In this document: positions 42,336-55,800 of the stretch, one piece after another | Numbering within the stretch: position 1 is the stretch's first letter | Layout: each line of letters begins with the position of its first letter | Assembly (NCBI RefSeq): GCF_965638725.1 | Contig: NC_134961.1 | Location: 2,170,001-2,234,000, forward strand | Length of the DNA: 64,000 bases | Direction: 5' to 3' | Source of the DNA: Aptenodytes patagonicus | Taxonomy: Eukaryota > Chordata > Aves > Sphenisciformes > Spheniscidae | The notes under the pieces: model-generated | What the model was told of the DNA's origin: nothing | The model's database searches: none | What the model saw: only the letters and a program-made list of their open reading frames with translations | Position numbers and translations under genes: made by a program

Positions 42336-43064
42336 GTGGAGAGGCACTTGCGGGATGGGGAGGATGTGTTTGCAGGAGGTGGTGGAGCAGCTGGGGTGCA
42401 GCATCGTGCCCTGGGCTGGCGTGGAACGGGGCATCCCTGTGGAGGGGGCATGCTCCTGGCTGAGCGGGCACTGTGCTGCTCTGGAGGCAAAGGGCTTATC
42501 TCCCTGTTTTCCTTGGAGCTGTATCCTTGCCCCAGTGCTCCCTCATCTCCCTGGGCTCTGCCAGGGGCTGGTGCTGTCTTGGGTGTATGTGGGGAGGGGG
42601 GGGGGACATGACATATGGGCATGGGCAGGGTGCTGAGCAGCCTGGTTGTGGTGCAGGAATGAGGGTGCCAGGGCAAGGCCCCCACTGCTATGGAGGCCCT
42701 TGACATTGCTCTGACAAAAGCTATTTTGAGCCCCAAGCTCAAGGTCTCCCCCTTGCCCATGGCTGTTGGGGTGTGGTGGGGGGCTAAGAAAGGGTGGTTG
42801 TGGTGGAAGGGATGGGGATCCCCACTTCTGCTCCCAGAGGCATCTGGCACACAAAAACCCCTCAGCACATGGGCTTTTCCAGGCTCGACTGAGCCCTTCC
42901 AGGTCAGGTTTTGGAGGATGACCCTCCCTTCCCCTATGTCCTCCCCCCAAGGTAGAGAGCAGGAGGCCAGCAAAGCCTAAGCAGCCCAAGCCCACCAGGG
43001 CTGGAGCTGCTCTCTGACGCCAAAGGAGGCCAGGAAACGCCCGCGGGAAAAAAAACAAAAAATC
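42336..43064. other. MCRIP2-ABCA3 convergent intergenic spacer
   Basis: About 730 bases between the two opposing poly(A) signals. No coding, RNA or repeat feature was recognised. Confidence 0.7.
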
Positions 43065-43070
43065 TTTATT
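43065..43070 (-). promoter_or_regulatory. ABCA3: ABCA3 polyadenylation signal (AATAAA on minus strand)
   Basis: The minus strand reads AATAATAAAG here, followed by a long T/C-rich stretch (plus-strand A-rich 43048-43062), consistent with cleavage downstream. Confidence 0.65.
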
Positions 43071-45774
43071 ATTCCTATGATGGGAATAACAACCACACTG
43101 CAGCCAGAGGGGAGCAGCAGCCACCTGGGACCTGTGATGCTTCTGCCACTACACGTGGTCGCTGCAGCCTGGGAGGCCAGAGAGTTGCCAACAGCAGCCG
43201 TGACCCTGCCAGCACAAAGCCTGAGCAGTGCCCGTCTGATGAGCAATCCTGGTCCTGCCTCCTGCCCCCGGGGTAGTTCACTGCAGCTGTAACTGAAACA
43301 GAGTGAGCAGCACCATGCGCAGCCGGCAGCTCCGGCCTTGGCGAGCGGGGAGGGGTGTTACAGCACCGTGTGACCGAGAGACGCTGCTTCGTTAAGACTC
43401 TCTTCGTTGAGGCCAGGATGACCCCAGCGGTGGTGGGCTGGTGCCAGGGGATGCCATCCTTGCCACTGACTCCTCTAGCACTGGCTCGGCCGTGGCGTTC
43501 ATGGGCACTGCAGGGGTTACGCTGCTTCTGTGCCACCTGCCCCGGGAGCAAGCCTGGCAGGGGGGTCACCGGTACCCCAACAGGACATGCTGGGGGGGGG
43601 TGGGGTGTCCCAGCTGTCCTGCCTGCTGCTGCTGTCCTCGGGGTGGTGCCAGCCTGTGGTACCTGGCATAAGCCCACATTGCAATTTGGCATCTAGCCCT
43701 CCCACAACCCCCACTTTCCCACTGCTCCCCATCCCAGGCAAAGCCCTGGAGGCTCCGCTGCATCCTGCCATATCCCCCCCCGCCCCCCCAAAAAAAACCC
43801 GCAGTTACTGGGAGCCCCAGCGCTTTCCTAATGGCTCCAGGCACCCTCCCACCAGAAAGCATCCCCACCCCCCGCTTTTCTTGCACAGGTGCTGCCCCCA
43901 GGAAGGTCGCTGGTGCTGGGGTTTTCCCAGTGCATGGTGGCCCCCCCCCCCCCCCCCCCCGGCAGCGGCTGGCTCTGCCGCCTGCAGGGATGCTCCCAGG
44001 GAGCAAACCCTCCATGCCAGCAGCTCCGAAGGGCTCTGAGGTGTCCCAGGGATGCCATTCACCTGCTGGCTGCTTGCTAATAAAAACACACATCGTTAAG
44101 ATCCAGGGAAATTCATAGTAACATGATGCACCATCGGTTTGAACAACAACATTAGGCAAAGGGAAAAAAAGGGAACAGGAAAGAATGAGTCAGTCACAGG
44201 AACAAAACAAAAACCCAACCCAAAAATATAACCCAACCCCTGACAATGCAATCACTAGAAGGGAATCAGCACCCCTCGCCATAAATATTAATTCATTTTA
44301 TATGTGCAATTGTGTGTATTACTATAGTGCAAATAGCTCTGCATTGATCGCGGAGCAGCCGGCCCGAAGGGGACTGCCCCCAGGTGACACAGGGACTACT
44401 TAAGGACAGACAAGAATCAACACGGATTTAAAACAAACAAACAAAAAAAAGCAACCCAACCACTGGGAAATGCCAAAAAAAAAAAGAAATCCCAGTTGCT
44501 GCCTCTGACTCGGCGCAGGCAGGGCTGGGCAGTGCTGGTGCCTAATGCACCGTGCCCAGCAGCATCCCCCATGGCTGGGCAAGGGCAGGACAGTGCCTTC
44601 GCTGCCGGAGCAGCCTGGCATGGTGCGGAGGGGATGGGGACGAGGGGGGGGGGGGGGGTACGCGGGACAGGCGTGCTCTGGTCGGAGCTGTGTGGGGTGT
44701 AAGGGGAGAGCACAGCAGGACACGGGCGCAGCAAGAGCATCGCTGGCCTTCAAAACCGGTCCTGTGGCTGCGGAGCACGCTGCAGGGCAGTGCTGCTGGT
44801 TAAACCTTTTCACGGACGCAATAGTGAGCCCAGCAGCGTCCCCAGGCACCCTGTGACACCTCTCGCCCATCGCTGCCGTCAGCCCGAGCTACGGCTCTGC
44901 AGCGTAGCACCATCACATGCTGTCCCAAGGGGCCGAGCTCTGGGCACTTCTCCATTAACACATCCTCCCTCCCGCCCAGCGCCAGCACCCGGCACCGCAG
45001 AGCCAGCTCCCCCTGCACGGCTCGGGCCGGTGCCAGCTCCTCGGGACAGGCTTGCCTCCACCCATGGGCAAGCAGGCAGGAGGGCACAGCGTTTTCTAAG
45101 AGGTTAAAGGAGACGGAGCCTCCTCCGTGCCACGCAGGGGACAGAGGGGAGGCTTGCCTTGTCCGCTCCAGCTAGACACAAAGTGCTTCTAAGGGCAACC
45201 AGAGCGCATCCTAATTAACCCAGCGAACGGTTTGGATCTAAGCTATTTGACAGCCTCCTGTTAAACCACGAGCAAACCACCTAACGATACACGTCGACAT
45301 GCGGGCGAAGACCACGAAGCAGCGTCCTGACAGGTGCGAGCGCTGGGCAGGGAAGAGGGGCACGGGGGGGGGTGGAGCACGGTGCTGTTTGGGGACAGCA
45401 TCCCACTCCTCCTCTGCCAGCCCAATTCCCAACACCCATCTCCACCCATCCAGGCTTCCCCCTGCTTTTTGGGCTTTTTTTTTTTTTTGCTGTATAGATG
45501 GGAATGAAGGCTGGAGACTGGAAGTGTCACATGCACACACACACACTCACACACAGACCCGCGCCGGCGCTGCGGCGGCACGCGATGCACACGCACCACT
45601 TGTGGTCCCGACAGCAGAAGGTACGACGCCATCCTCTCCCCCCTCCCCGGTGAAAAGTTTCTTACATTTATACATTATTTAAGACACGCCGATATATAAA
45701 TTACTGTCTCTATATATACTATGTATAGGCAGCAGGGCCAGTCCATGACGAAGGGCACCAGTGGGGGCTTCTGC
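43065..45774 (-). other. ABCA3: ABCA3 3' UTR
   Basis: Minus-strand sequence from the ABCA3 stop to AATAAA (plus-strand TTTATT, 43065-43070), about 2.7 kb. It contains a 20-C run (43941-43960), a 15-G run (44644-44658), A-rich stretches near 44441 and AU-rich sequence at 44281-44330 and 45660-45730. The distal end is inferred; I found no earlier canonical signal on this strand. Confidence 0.6.
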
Positions 45775-48700
45775 TCATTTCCCTCTGTCCTCTGTGTAGT
45801 GCTGGAAGCGAGTGAAGCTCATGAAGACTTGCTCCAGGGATATCTGGCTCACGGAATAGTCTTCCAAGCGATACTTCTCTTTGGCTTTCTCCAAGGCCCC
45901 GAAGACCTACGAGGGAGGGCACGGCAGTTATTGCAGGGCACCTCGGCTGCGGGAGAACCCCGCGGGTTGCGACTGAGAACGCGGAGGAAGCTTTTTCCTC
46001 CGGGGAGACGCGGGGGAAGCGAAACCCTCCCTGGCGGGAGGGCGGTGGGGAGCCAGGAGACGGATTATTTAGCAGAGTACCTGACCCCATTTAAAAATAT
46101 ATGATGTTGTGTATATATACAGTTTACATAGATATATGATACATACATACATATGTGTGTGTGTGTATGGTTTTTTATATATCCCTGGGCTGGGATCCCA
46201 GCCCAAGGTTTCTGCTCAAAACATTATATATATAAAATATATATATACACTAAAAACTATATAGTATACTATATATACTATACATAACTATCTGTATATA
46301 GTATATATTTATGTATAAGGTATATATAAAAATAAAGTAAAATATAGTATATTTTTATGTAATCTGTATACTATGTACTCTGTATATAGTATATATACTC
46401 TATACAATATACTGTATACTATACACTATACTATATACTCTATATATAGTATATAGAGTATGTATGCTATATACTCTATATAGAGAGTATATAGAGCATA
46501 CAGAGCATATAGAGTATATAGTATACAGATATATATAAAAACCTATATATACTTTTATACTGTATATAAAAACTCTGTATACTATATAAATATATAACTG
46601 TATACTACATATTTATATATAGATAGTACATAACTATCTGTATATACTATATAAAAAAAACCTATGTACACGGTATACAGATAGTTATATATTCTCTCTC
46701 TCTATATATATATGTGTGTTTTTATATATGTATCCCTGAGCTGGGATCCAACAGGGTCCATGGCTCGGCCTCCCGCCCGCAGCCCCAGGCGGGACAGCAC
46801 CGGTGACCGTGTGCGGCAGCGCCAGAAGCCGGGGTGCAAGGCGCTTCCTCGGGCCAAGGGGCAGCAGCAGGGAGCGGAGAGGTGCTGGTGGGTCGATGCT
46901 GTGACCGCCAGTGCCACGTTCCCAGCAGGGAGATGCGGGGTGGGAAGGATGCAACGACCAAACACATCCCTTCCAGCACCCTCCAGAGCCTTCACGAAAT
47001 ATTTTGAGAGGTACAAACAAAGGCAAAATCAGCTCTTGCTCCCCGGGGAGACCCTGCTTTCCCTTTGGAGGGCTGCGGTCAAGGGCAGCCAGTTCGGGGG
47101 GGTGGGATGGAGCGGTCCCGGCTCAGCACGCACGGTGCGTGCCGGGTGCTCGCACACTGACCATACATGCAGGTGACCTGTTTGGGCCAGGAGGTGGGAA
47201 AGGGTCAGGGAGAAAAACCACTTTTTAATTAGCTTGTTTTTTATAAGTCACCTGGATTTTGGACAGAGAGTGGCTCTGGAAGAAAAGGAAGATGAGCTGA
47301 GCGTGAAAGCAAAGCATCAAGAGCATGCGAAGGGACAGGACTAGGGCTGCCCCTCCAGCCTCCTCCTGCAAAGCGGTGGGACGTGCTCCAGCACCCCCTT
47401 ACCTGTGCCCAGCTGAGGTTCTTGTTGGTCAAGTGATAATGTACCATGCCCTGGTGCTCGTGTTTCAGGACACTGCCTGGGAGAGATGAGCAAGGAGAGG
47501 CTCTGAGTTAGGAAACTCACTGAAGCTCACGAGCAGCATCCTGCCCTGCCCTGGAGGGCAACCGCTCCAGCAGCTCACGGTACCTGGGAAAGTCTTCTCC
47601 ACAAAGGCCTTGAAGGCCTGCAGCTCACCCTCCTCCTCACTCCGCGTTTTGGCCAGCAAGGTGTAGCCGCTGCCGAACTTGCTTTTCAGGTGCTGGGGGC
47701 TGCCCAGGCATTTGAACTGCCCGTTCACCATGATGGCCAGCCGCGTGCACAGGGCCTCGCACTCCTCCATGCTGCAGGACAGAAGAGGACTTGTTCAGCA
47801 GGGCAGGAGCACCGAGACAGAACAGCAGAGGCTTCTGGGAAGGGGCTGGAGGTGGATTCTCTCCTCTCCAGGCTTTGGGAGGAGGGAGATTTGTGTAAAG
47901 CCAGCCACTGCTGGCTGTGGGAGTGCCCAACCACCAGGCCCTGGAGGTGGGTCCCATCCCCTGGACCCCACCACCCTCCTGGCCGCTCCCTGATCTCTCA
48001 GGCCAAGCCCTGCCTGGACAGGTGTCACCTGTGGGAGGTGAAGATGATGGATTTGCCACACTCCCGCGTCCGCGTCACTGCGTCCCAGAGCAAACGTCGG
48101 GCCACAGGGTCCATGCCGGTGGAGGGCTCATCCAGGAAGATCACGGGGGGACCACCGATGAGGGCAATGCCAGCACTCAGCTTCCGCTTGTTACCACCAC
48201 TGCGGAAGGAGACGGGAATGGGGACAGAGACCCGATACGAGCACAGGGAGAGGCCCACAAGACGAGGGGCAGAGGGCATGGGGTGTCTCCATGTCTCCTC
48301 TCACCTGTAGGTCCTCACAAGCTTGTCGGCGTGGGGCTCCAGGAGCAGCCCTCTCAGCATGTTCTCCACGCAGCTGCCGATGTAGCGCTCGGGGATGCCC
48401 CGCAGCCGGGCATACATGCTCAGGGTCTCGCGGCCCGTCATGTGGTCCAGGAGGGCATCGAACTGCGGGCAGTAGCCGATCCGCTGCTGGACCTTGGGGC
48501 AAGAGGAACCCAACGGGGATTAGCTCACAGGCAGCTCTCTGCAAGGAGGTGTCCAAGCCAGAAGGTGCCTTGGCACCCACAGGGCTTTGCTGCATCTCTG
48601 CAAGGTTTTTGCTCAAAGCGACGGGGACTGAGCTGCAGCTCCGAAACCACAGGTGAAACGAGAAGGAAATTCCTCCATCGCTGGAGCAGCCAGTCTGGCG

Positions 48701-49897
48701 GGGATGGACACACGCAGCGCACCTCGGGACGGCAACTGCGTGGCCTCACGCTGCATTTCCCAAGCTGGTTCCTCATTGTGAGGGGCCATTTCAGGTGGCC
48801 CAGGCTCTCAGGAGGAGGAAAGCACTGGAGGGTCTGTACCTTCCCCATATCCTAGTCTCCTCTGGGGACAAGAGCCCAACAGAAGGCAGAGTCCCAGGGG
48901 AGGAAGCAAGCAGGGCCATGCTTGCAGGGCAGACCCTCCCCGTGTTCTCCTTGCCTGACGTTGTCTGGAGCTGACAGTGGTAGAGGTATCCAGGGATGGA
49001 ACTGAAAGCCTGACCCCTGCTCATCTCTTGCTTTTCTAAAGGGAGTGGGCAATTCCCAGCAAGCAGACCTCTAGCAGGGGTCTGGAAAGGTTTGACCCGC
49101 TTGTTTTAGAGAGACCGTCATCCCACTGTGATCACTAACTCACATTTTTCACATTTCCAGCTACAGAGCTAAAACCCTTTGAGGAAGGGTTTGCCACCTC
49201 CCCAAGGTTTGGCTTCTATTTGTTTCACATCTGTCATCCCAGTGGAGAGGGGACTGCTTCCACGTGGCCAAGTAACGAAGAGCTAGGCCAGACAAGGACG
49301 CAGCGTCCCTGGGATATTACCTCCACCCCTGGCAACTGCAACTGTGTCCTCCTCAGAGGCACTTGCAAGGTGACCCAGCCCAGGCAGACGCAGGACTGTT
49401 TGTAATGCCGCCCTCCGCCCCTGCAGCCCTCGGTACCTTCTTGATGTTGGCCAGAATGCTGTGGCCATCCACAAAGGCGTCCCCCGACGTGATGCTCTCG
49501 TCACCAGTCAGCATCTTGAAGGTGGTGGTTTTGCCCGCTCCATTGAAGCCAAGAAGGCCAAAGCATTCCCCTTTGCTGACCGCTAAGGAGATCCTGTCCA
49601 CTGCCAGCAGGGACTCCCGGCTGTCGTAGACCTGGTGGAGACCAACACACAAGCCACACCAGTCACTGCCCGATGGCACAAGGCAAGCGGTGGCTTTATC
49701 AGCCGTGAGGACCACGGCTCAGGTGGCAGCAGGATGCTCAGGCACGACCACGCTCTCCTCACCTTGGTGAGCTCCTTGATGACCAGAGGGCTGCTGAGGG
49801 ATGACAGCAGTTCTGGTGGTGACTCCAAAACCTTCTTCCTCTCATCTGCCACATCCCGGTCCTCTGGCAGCACAGACACCCTGTTCAGCAGTGCCAC
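45775..49897 (-). CDS. ABCA3: ABCA3 exons coding nucleotide-binding domain 2 and C-terminus
   Basis: Seven exons. [13 protein letters not shown] leads into NBD2. Walker [12 protein letters not shown] is in 49631-49437, the Q-loop [13 protein letters not shown] in 48492-48305, the signature SGGNKRKLS and Walker [14 protein letters not shown] in 48199-48029, and the H-loop [12 protein letters not shown] spans the 48029/47771 junction. The C-terminus reads [19 protein letters not shown], matching the family's conserved end. Confidence 0.95.
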
Positions 49898-52800
49898 CTA
49901 AACACGGGGGAGAAAAAACACTCTTTGCCACCTGGATGCTGTGGGACAAATGGGTTCCTCCAGTGCCCCCAACCCGGGCAGGATCCATCCCTTCGATCAG
50001 CCACCTCCTGGGACGCCTCACTCCCTTTGCCAACCCATACACTCAACAGGATCGGTCCCTCCAAGCAACCTGCTCCGGGGATGCTCCCTGGGAAGATGAT
50101 TTAGGTGAAGAGGGCCTGTCTCCAGCTTGCAGGGACTCCTGGGCTTGGTTTGGAAAGCACCTTACTTCTTCCTCCCACACACTTCAGCTCACCCATTTCC
50201 GCCGCCTGCAGATGCCACAGACCAAAGTTCTCAGTCTCCAGAGAAGGTTTGTCTCAATGAGGAAAAGGAGGAAGAGGAAGGAGAAACCCTGGATGGTCAA
50301 GGACGTCAGGTATCGTCCGATCCCAGGCGTCTCCCAGGAAAAGCAGTTCATCTGATAACTGATATCTGAGCAGAGATGGAACAAAATCAAGACTTGGGTC
50401 AACCCACACTCTGGGGAGGGGCAGATATGCTCCAGAGAAAGCTGTGAGCCCAAAGCTTTGCCAGGCTTATCTCTATCCCAGCCCACACTGGCTCCCTGCC
50501 CACAGCTCTTTCCAACGCTTCCCACAAGAGGATTCAGGTCTGGAGGGGATCTGGCAGAAGATGCCCAAGGGGAGGCATGCAGAGGAGATCAAGTCACTCT
50601 TGGGACTGGGATCTCTTTACTTGTCTAGCCCACATTTTCCTCCAAATCATTAGTAAGGAAAAGATTCCTTAATTGGATCACCTATGAGTGTCAAACGCTG
50701 CCCAGTTTTTGCTTTAAAATGGTACCTGGAGCTGCTGCCCAGGTTGGGTTAGAGGCCCCATGATACTGCCCAGCTCCACCACCCACCCCACAGAAACCCC
50801 CCAGTGCGGCTACAGTGGGATGGCCAGGATGGGCAGGTGAGGACCAACACAGAGACTCACTGAACGCCTTGCAGATGAAGATGGCTTCAACGGAGGAGGT
50901 ACAAAACTGAATGAACTCGTAGTTCTGGTAGAAGTCACTGATGCATTGGCCCAAGCAGTAATTGGGTAAGACGAGAAAGACTTTATCCAGGGTTTTGGAG
51001 AGGTCCACCAAGCCCAGCTCTGAAAGAGGAGCACAGGAGGATCAACAGATTGGAGTTAGCTGGTTTTCAAGAAAGACCCCGATACTTCCAAGTTCAGAAG
51101 GAAGACCAACAAATTTTGTCACGTTTAATGGGTGAGAATGGACTGTCATAGGGTTTTTTGCTAGTGTGGGGACAGCCCTGGGGTGAAAAAGTCCCCTTGG
51201 GGGCTGGAACTTCTTGGTGACGGCAGGGTGCAGTGCTGGGCAGGCACAAAGGGCAGAGACGCACCTGGGATGCTCATGATGGTGACTGCGAGGAAGGTGG
51301 CCGTGCCTGAGAGGATGTTGAAGATGGTGAGACGGGTGTAGGCCGTGGCTGCCACCGAGAAGAAGAAGCTGAGGAGGTACATGAGGGGGATGATGGCCCA
51401 GCCATAAAGGAGGAAGATCAGCATCACATCAACGAGGTGGCTGTCTTGGGTGAAGGCTTGCACGTCAAAGGCTTGGAATATCACCTAGGGCACACCAATG
51501 CGAGGAGAATGCACGCTTGTCTTGACCACAAGCGATGTCTCCTTGTCTCAACGGCCCAGGCAGCAAGGTAATGGCAGCACCACACTGACCCGGATAACCC
51601 CTCACACATGGTTCCTACCAGCAGCCCGTGCCTGTCCGCAGGGGAAGCCCTCTTTCTGCAGACTGGGATGCAGAAGGGCAGATCTGGGGAATTCCTCTCC
51701 ATGCTCCCATGTATTTGAGATTTTCTAGTGCCCACACCCAAGTGTTCGGGTACCAGAGGCTGCAGGCAACTGACCCAGCTGGTTGGCCATGGCCCAGCTC
51801 CCAGCAGGACCAAGGGACAGCTTTCTTGCTGGTCCTTTCTATTAATTGAGACAATGCCAGTGGCCTCATCCTTTTCCCTGCACCCACACACATCCCAGCT
51901 CTCCCGGAGGAGCAGCACCCAGAGCTCCCACCCAAGGACAGGACAGGAGGGTACCAGGGTGTCAGGGGTGACTCACCAGCATCAGAGCACAAGGGATGAG
52001 GAAGTTGATGATGTCCCAGAGCAGGGCGGAAAGCCAGAAGTTGACCACGTAGACGCCGCTGACAAACTGGACGTGCTTGGCTTTGATGGCCCGCTCGCTG
52101 ACCAGCAGCAGAGCGAAGGTGCTGGCAAGTGAGGCCATGCCGTACAGCAAGTTGATGGCAATGGCGAACCCGGTCTGGCCTCTGCAGGGAGAGCAGCGGG
52201 GCAGGTTAGGACAGGGACAGCTCAACAAACCAACGCTGAGGCTACACGGGGACAGCACACCCACACCGTGCTTCTTGTGGAGGCTACGCTCACCCAGCAA
52301 GCCAGCATGCAGAAGAAACACCCCATAATAAAAGCGCACCTCAGTAGGATGAGCATCTCCCACGCACAGCCCACCTAGCACACCACAAACCTCCACCCTG
52401 CCTTTGCAAGGTCCCACGCATGTCCCCTCTCGTACAGGTGAGGTTCAGAGACCCTGGATGCAGGATTTCATGAAGTGTACGGCCATACAGCACCCTCTGC
52501 TCTGAACACCCGAGGAAAACCAACCCCAACCAGTATCTAGGGGGGAACACCCAACCACTGAGATATGTGCACAGGGTGATGTGGCTGCCAGGCTCAGGCA
52601 GGTAAGTCATCTACACAGCTTTGCTCTCCTGACCTCCCGAGTACAATCACAGCTACATTTGGGTCTGAAAAGCTCCAGCCTGGCTCCTCCACCCACGCCA
52701 GTACAACCAAGCCAATCTGCACCCACAGAAGTCACAAGCCCTAGCAGGAAAGCAAGCGCCGTGCCATCAGACATACTCCATGAGCTGGTCTTTGGCCTTC

Positions 52801-55800
52801 TCGGTGATGTTGCGGGGCTGAGGGTAGTTGGTGACTGTGATGGAGGCGTTGGGGCCCGCCAGTACCCTGAAGACAGCATTGTCGGCCAGCATAAGGGCCG
52901 TGGCGGGGGAGTGATATGCCTGATTGTTGAAGAGGGCAGTGACCACCGTGCGGTTCCTGGCTCCTTCGAAGGAGGCGGCTGCGATGTAGTGCTCGTTGAA
53001 GGCTCCCCCTTCCTCGGAGGCTCTTGAGATGAGGTACTCCTCCAGGTCACCTGCCAAACACCACAGCTTTACGAGCAGGCCCCATCATGTGAGAGCTAAC
53101 TGGGGCCAACTGGAAAAGACCCCAAGCAGCCCCAGCCCTGGTGGCCCACCCTAGCCCCGATGATGGCCACAAACACAGGGTTATGGAGAACACAGCTCTG
53201 CTTGGGTGAGGAGGGGTCCTGCCAACTGTGGGACCCTCCCGTGCAGGAGAGGATACAAGGGGATACGTCAGATACGCCGCAGCTGCGGCCTGAGCCACCC
53301 ACACCAAGGGCCTTGGCAAGAGAAGCCTGTGGCTCCTGCACACCCTGCCGGGCATCGCCTGCTCCATGGGTGCTCCATGAACCCTCACCCAGCACCTCCA
53401 GCGGTGACTGACGCTGGGCGTCCAGCAGCTCCACATACTGCTCCGCCAACCTCTGCGACAGACCCGAAGTGGACGAGATGGAGAAAGGCACGATGGTCTG
53501 GCCGTAGGGCTCCAGCGTCAGTCTCAGCAGGGAGGAGTCCCTGGGACCCGGGAAGGTCTTGGCCACGACGAGGGCAAAGGCAGTGAAGATCAGAGGCACG
53601 AGGAACTGCGCTGCCACCATCTTCCAGTTGCGCCAGCTGTACATGGCTCGCTTCATGAACATGGCGTAGAACTGCTGGCAGCACAGGTAGAACTGGGAGG
53701 GGAGAAGTCAGGTCAACGCGAGCCCTGCCAGCTGCGGACAGCCCCGCCGGCCACATCACCCCATGCTGCTGATGGGGGGATCGACCCCAAAACCACCTCC
53801 CCGTCCTGCACGTGAGTCCATAGCAGAGCCTGCTCTCCAGCCAAGCCTGTAAAGGGATCAGCAGGGCAGCTGCTTGACTCCAGCACAGCAGGTCAGCCCA
53901 TCAAACTCCATGGCTTCCCAACGGGATGCAGTCACTTTGGGATCTCAGGTGTTAAAAGCAGCTTCAGCCATGACCTTTACCTTCCTCCACCTCTCAGCAT
54001 TTGAGGTTCACAAATAGGATTACTGCAACACAGCTGCCTGCCAAAGTGCCTGGCTGAGACGCCTGGGAGCTCCAAAGCCCCTGCAAGCACCTTCTTTGCT
54101 TTTTAAACTCATAAACATCTTTCTCCCCTTCTGCCTTTGAGACATGCCCTTGAGAAGCGCAGGGAAATTTACCACAGGCACATAGGCAGCAGGCCACGAA
54201 GGGCTGCCAGGGATCTGAAACACAAGCCTAGTGAGGGAAGGAAGATGGTTTTTCTCATCTCCCTGCTGGAAATCCCAAGTGATGTAGCAACGGCATGTGA
54301 AAACCACTTTAGATCACCTGGTACACCTTCAAGAGCATCTCTGTAGACCTCAGGATTGACATGAAGAGGACAACCCTAAAAATAATTTGCCCTAAAGATG
54401 CAGATTCCAATTTGATCTTCCATTTTGATCTTCCAAACCACATGCAACGAGACCAGCCGTGGGGGAGGCTCCACCTGATAACCCCGCTCCAAAAACCCCC
54501 TTCACATGCCCTCTCCCCATTCCCGCTGCACTGACGCCCCCAGCACTCACCCCGGCGTTGAGCTTGATGCTGGAGCAGTCCTCCGTAATGAGTGCTCCGC
54601 TGTCGTCCGTCATATCTGTCATGCCGCTGAGGCTGCTGGAGTCATCCATGGCCCAGTCGTTGGAGCGTCTCTCGTGCTGGTACTGGAGAGCAGGCAGCTG
54701 GATGGCCTGGATATCCATGCTGGAGTCCACAAGCTTCCCAACCCTGCGCCAGGAGGGAAAGCAGGTGATGAAATACAGGATCAAGCTGTTCTGAGCTGGG
54801 GGAAGCCAAACCCAAGAGACAAAACCCAACACGTGCCCCAGAGAGCTGTGTAGGACACCGCCGTCACTGAAGCATACCGGGACTGGTCATCACCAGATGA
54901 CACACCACTGGGGCCAGCCTCCCTCCTGCCTACCTCAGGAAGACTTCCTCCATGGTGGTGACCGAGGCACCATAGCTGGCGATGCCCAGCTCCTCCCGCT
55001 TCTGCTCCAGCTCCGTGAACAGGGCCTCAAACCTGAACGGAGAAGCAAGTCATTAGACGCTGACGCTCATGAGAGGGGGCACTCAGAGGTTAAGACCCTC
55101 TGGGCATTGGTCCTGCAGCTGGTTTGAGTCCTGCAGCCAGCTCCGGGGCTGCCTGCAGCACTAAGCACCCCACTCTCCCCAAGAGCAGCTTTTGGGCTCC
55201 ATCATCTGCTCCTTCTTGCCACGGGCAGCCTCAGCTATCCATATATTTGATTTCGGAGCCAAACCAGCCTGCCTCATTTGTGCCACCCTCCACACCGCAG
55301 CCGTCACCAGCTATCAGCAACCAGTGCTGTCCCATGCAGTTGCTGCACGGGCAGTGACACGGTGGGCATGGGGGCAGGAGAGCGATGCGCCAGCAGACAC
55401 AGGGGAGGACGGCGGTGAAAGGAGGAACCGAACCCGATTTTCCAAGACCACCGCTGACGCAGAGAGCAGCTCCCCTTTCCAACAAGCCTGTGACAACAGT
55501 GTGTGCCCCAGTGTGTGCAGACAAGGGGACCCACCTGGGGAGGGCAAGCAGGGGACGATGGCGTTACCTGTGCGTGCTCTCCTTGGGCAGGATGAAGGAC
55601 AGCTCTGCCCCAGCATTGCTCTCCATGGTGGCATTGGGCACATACTGACAGATGAGGCGGGAGATCTCCCCGAGGTTACAGTAGGGCTCCTTCACCATCA
55701 CCATGTGGTATCCCGCCCCTGGGCAGAGCCACAAGAGAAGGGAGAGGGTAAATCGCAGCCCAGCCTGGCCCTGGGGTGCTGGAACAGAGAGGGATGCTAA

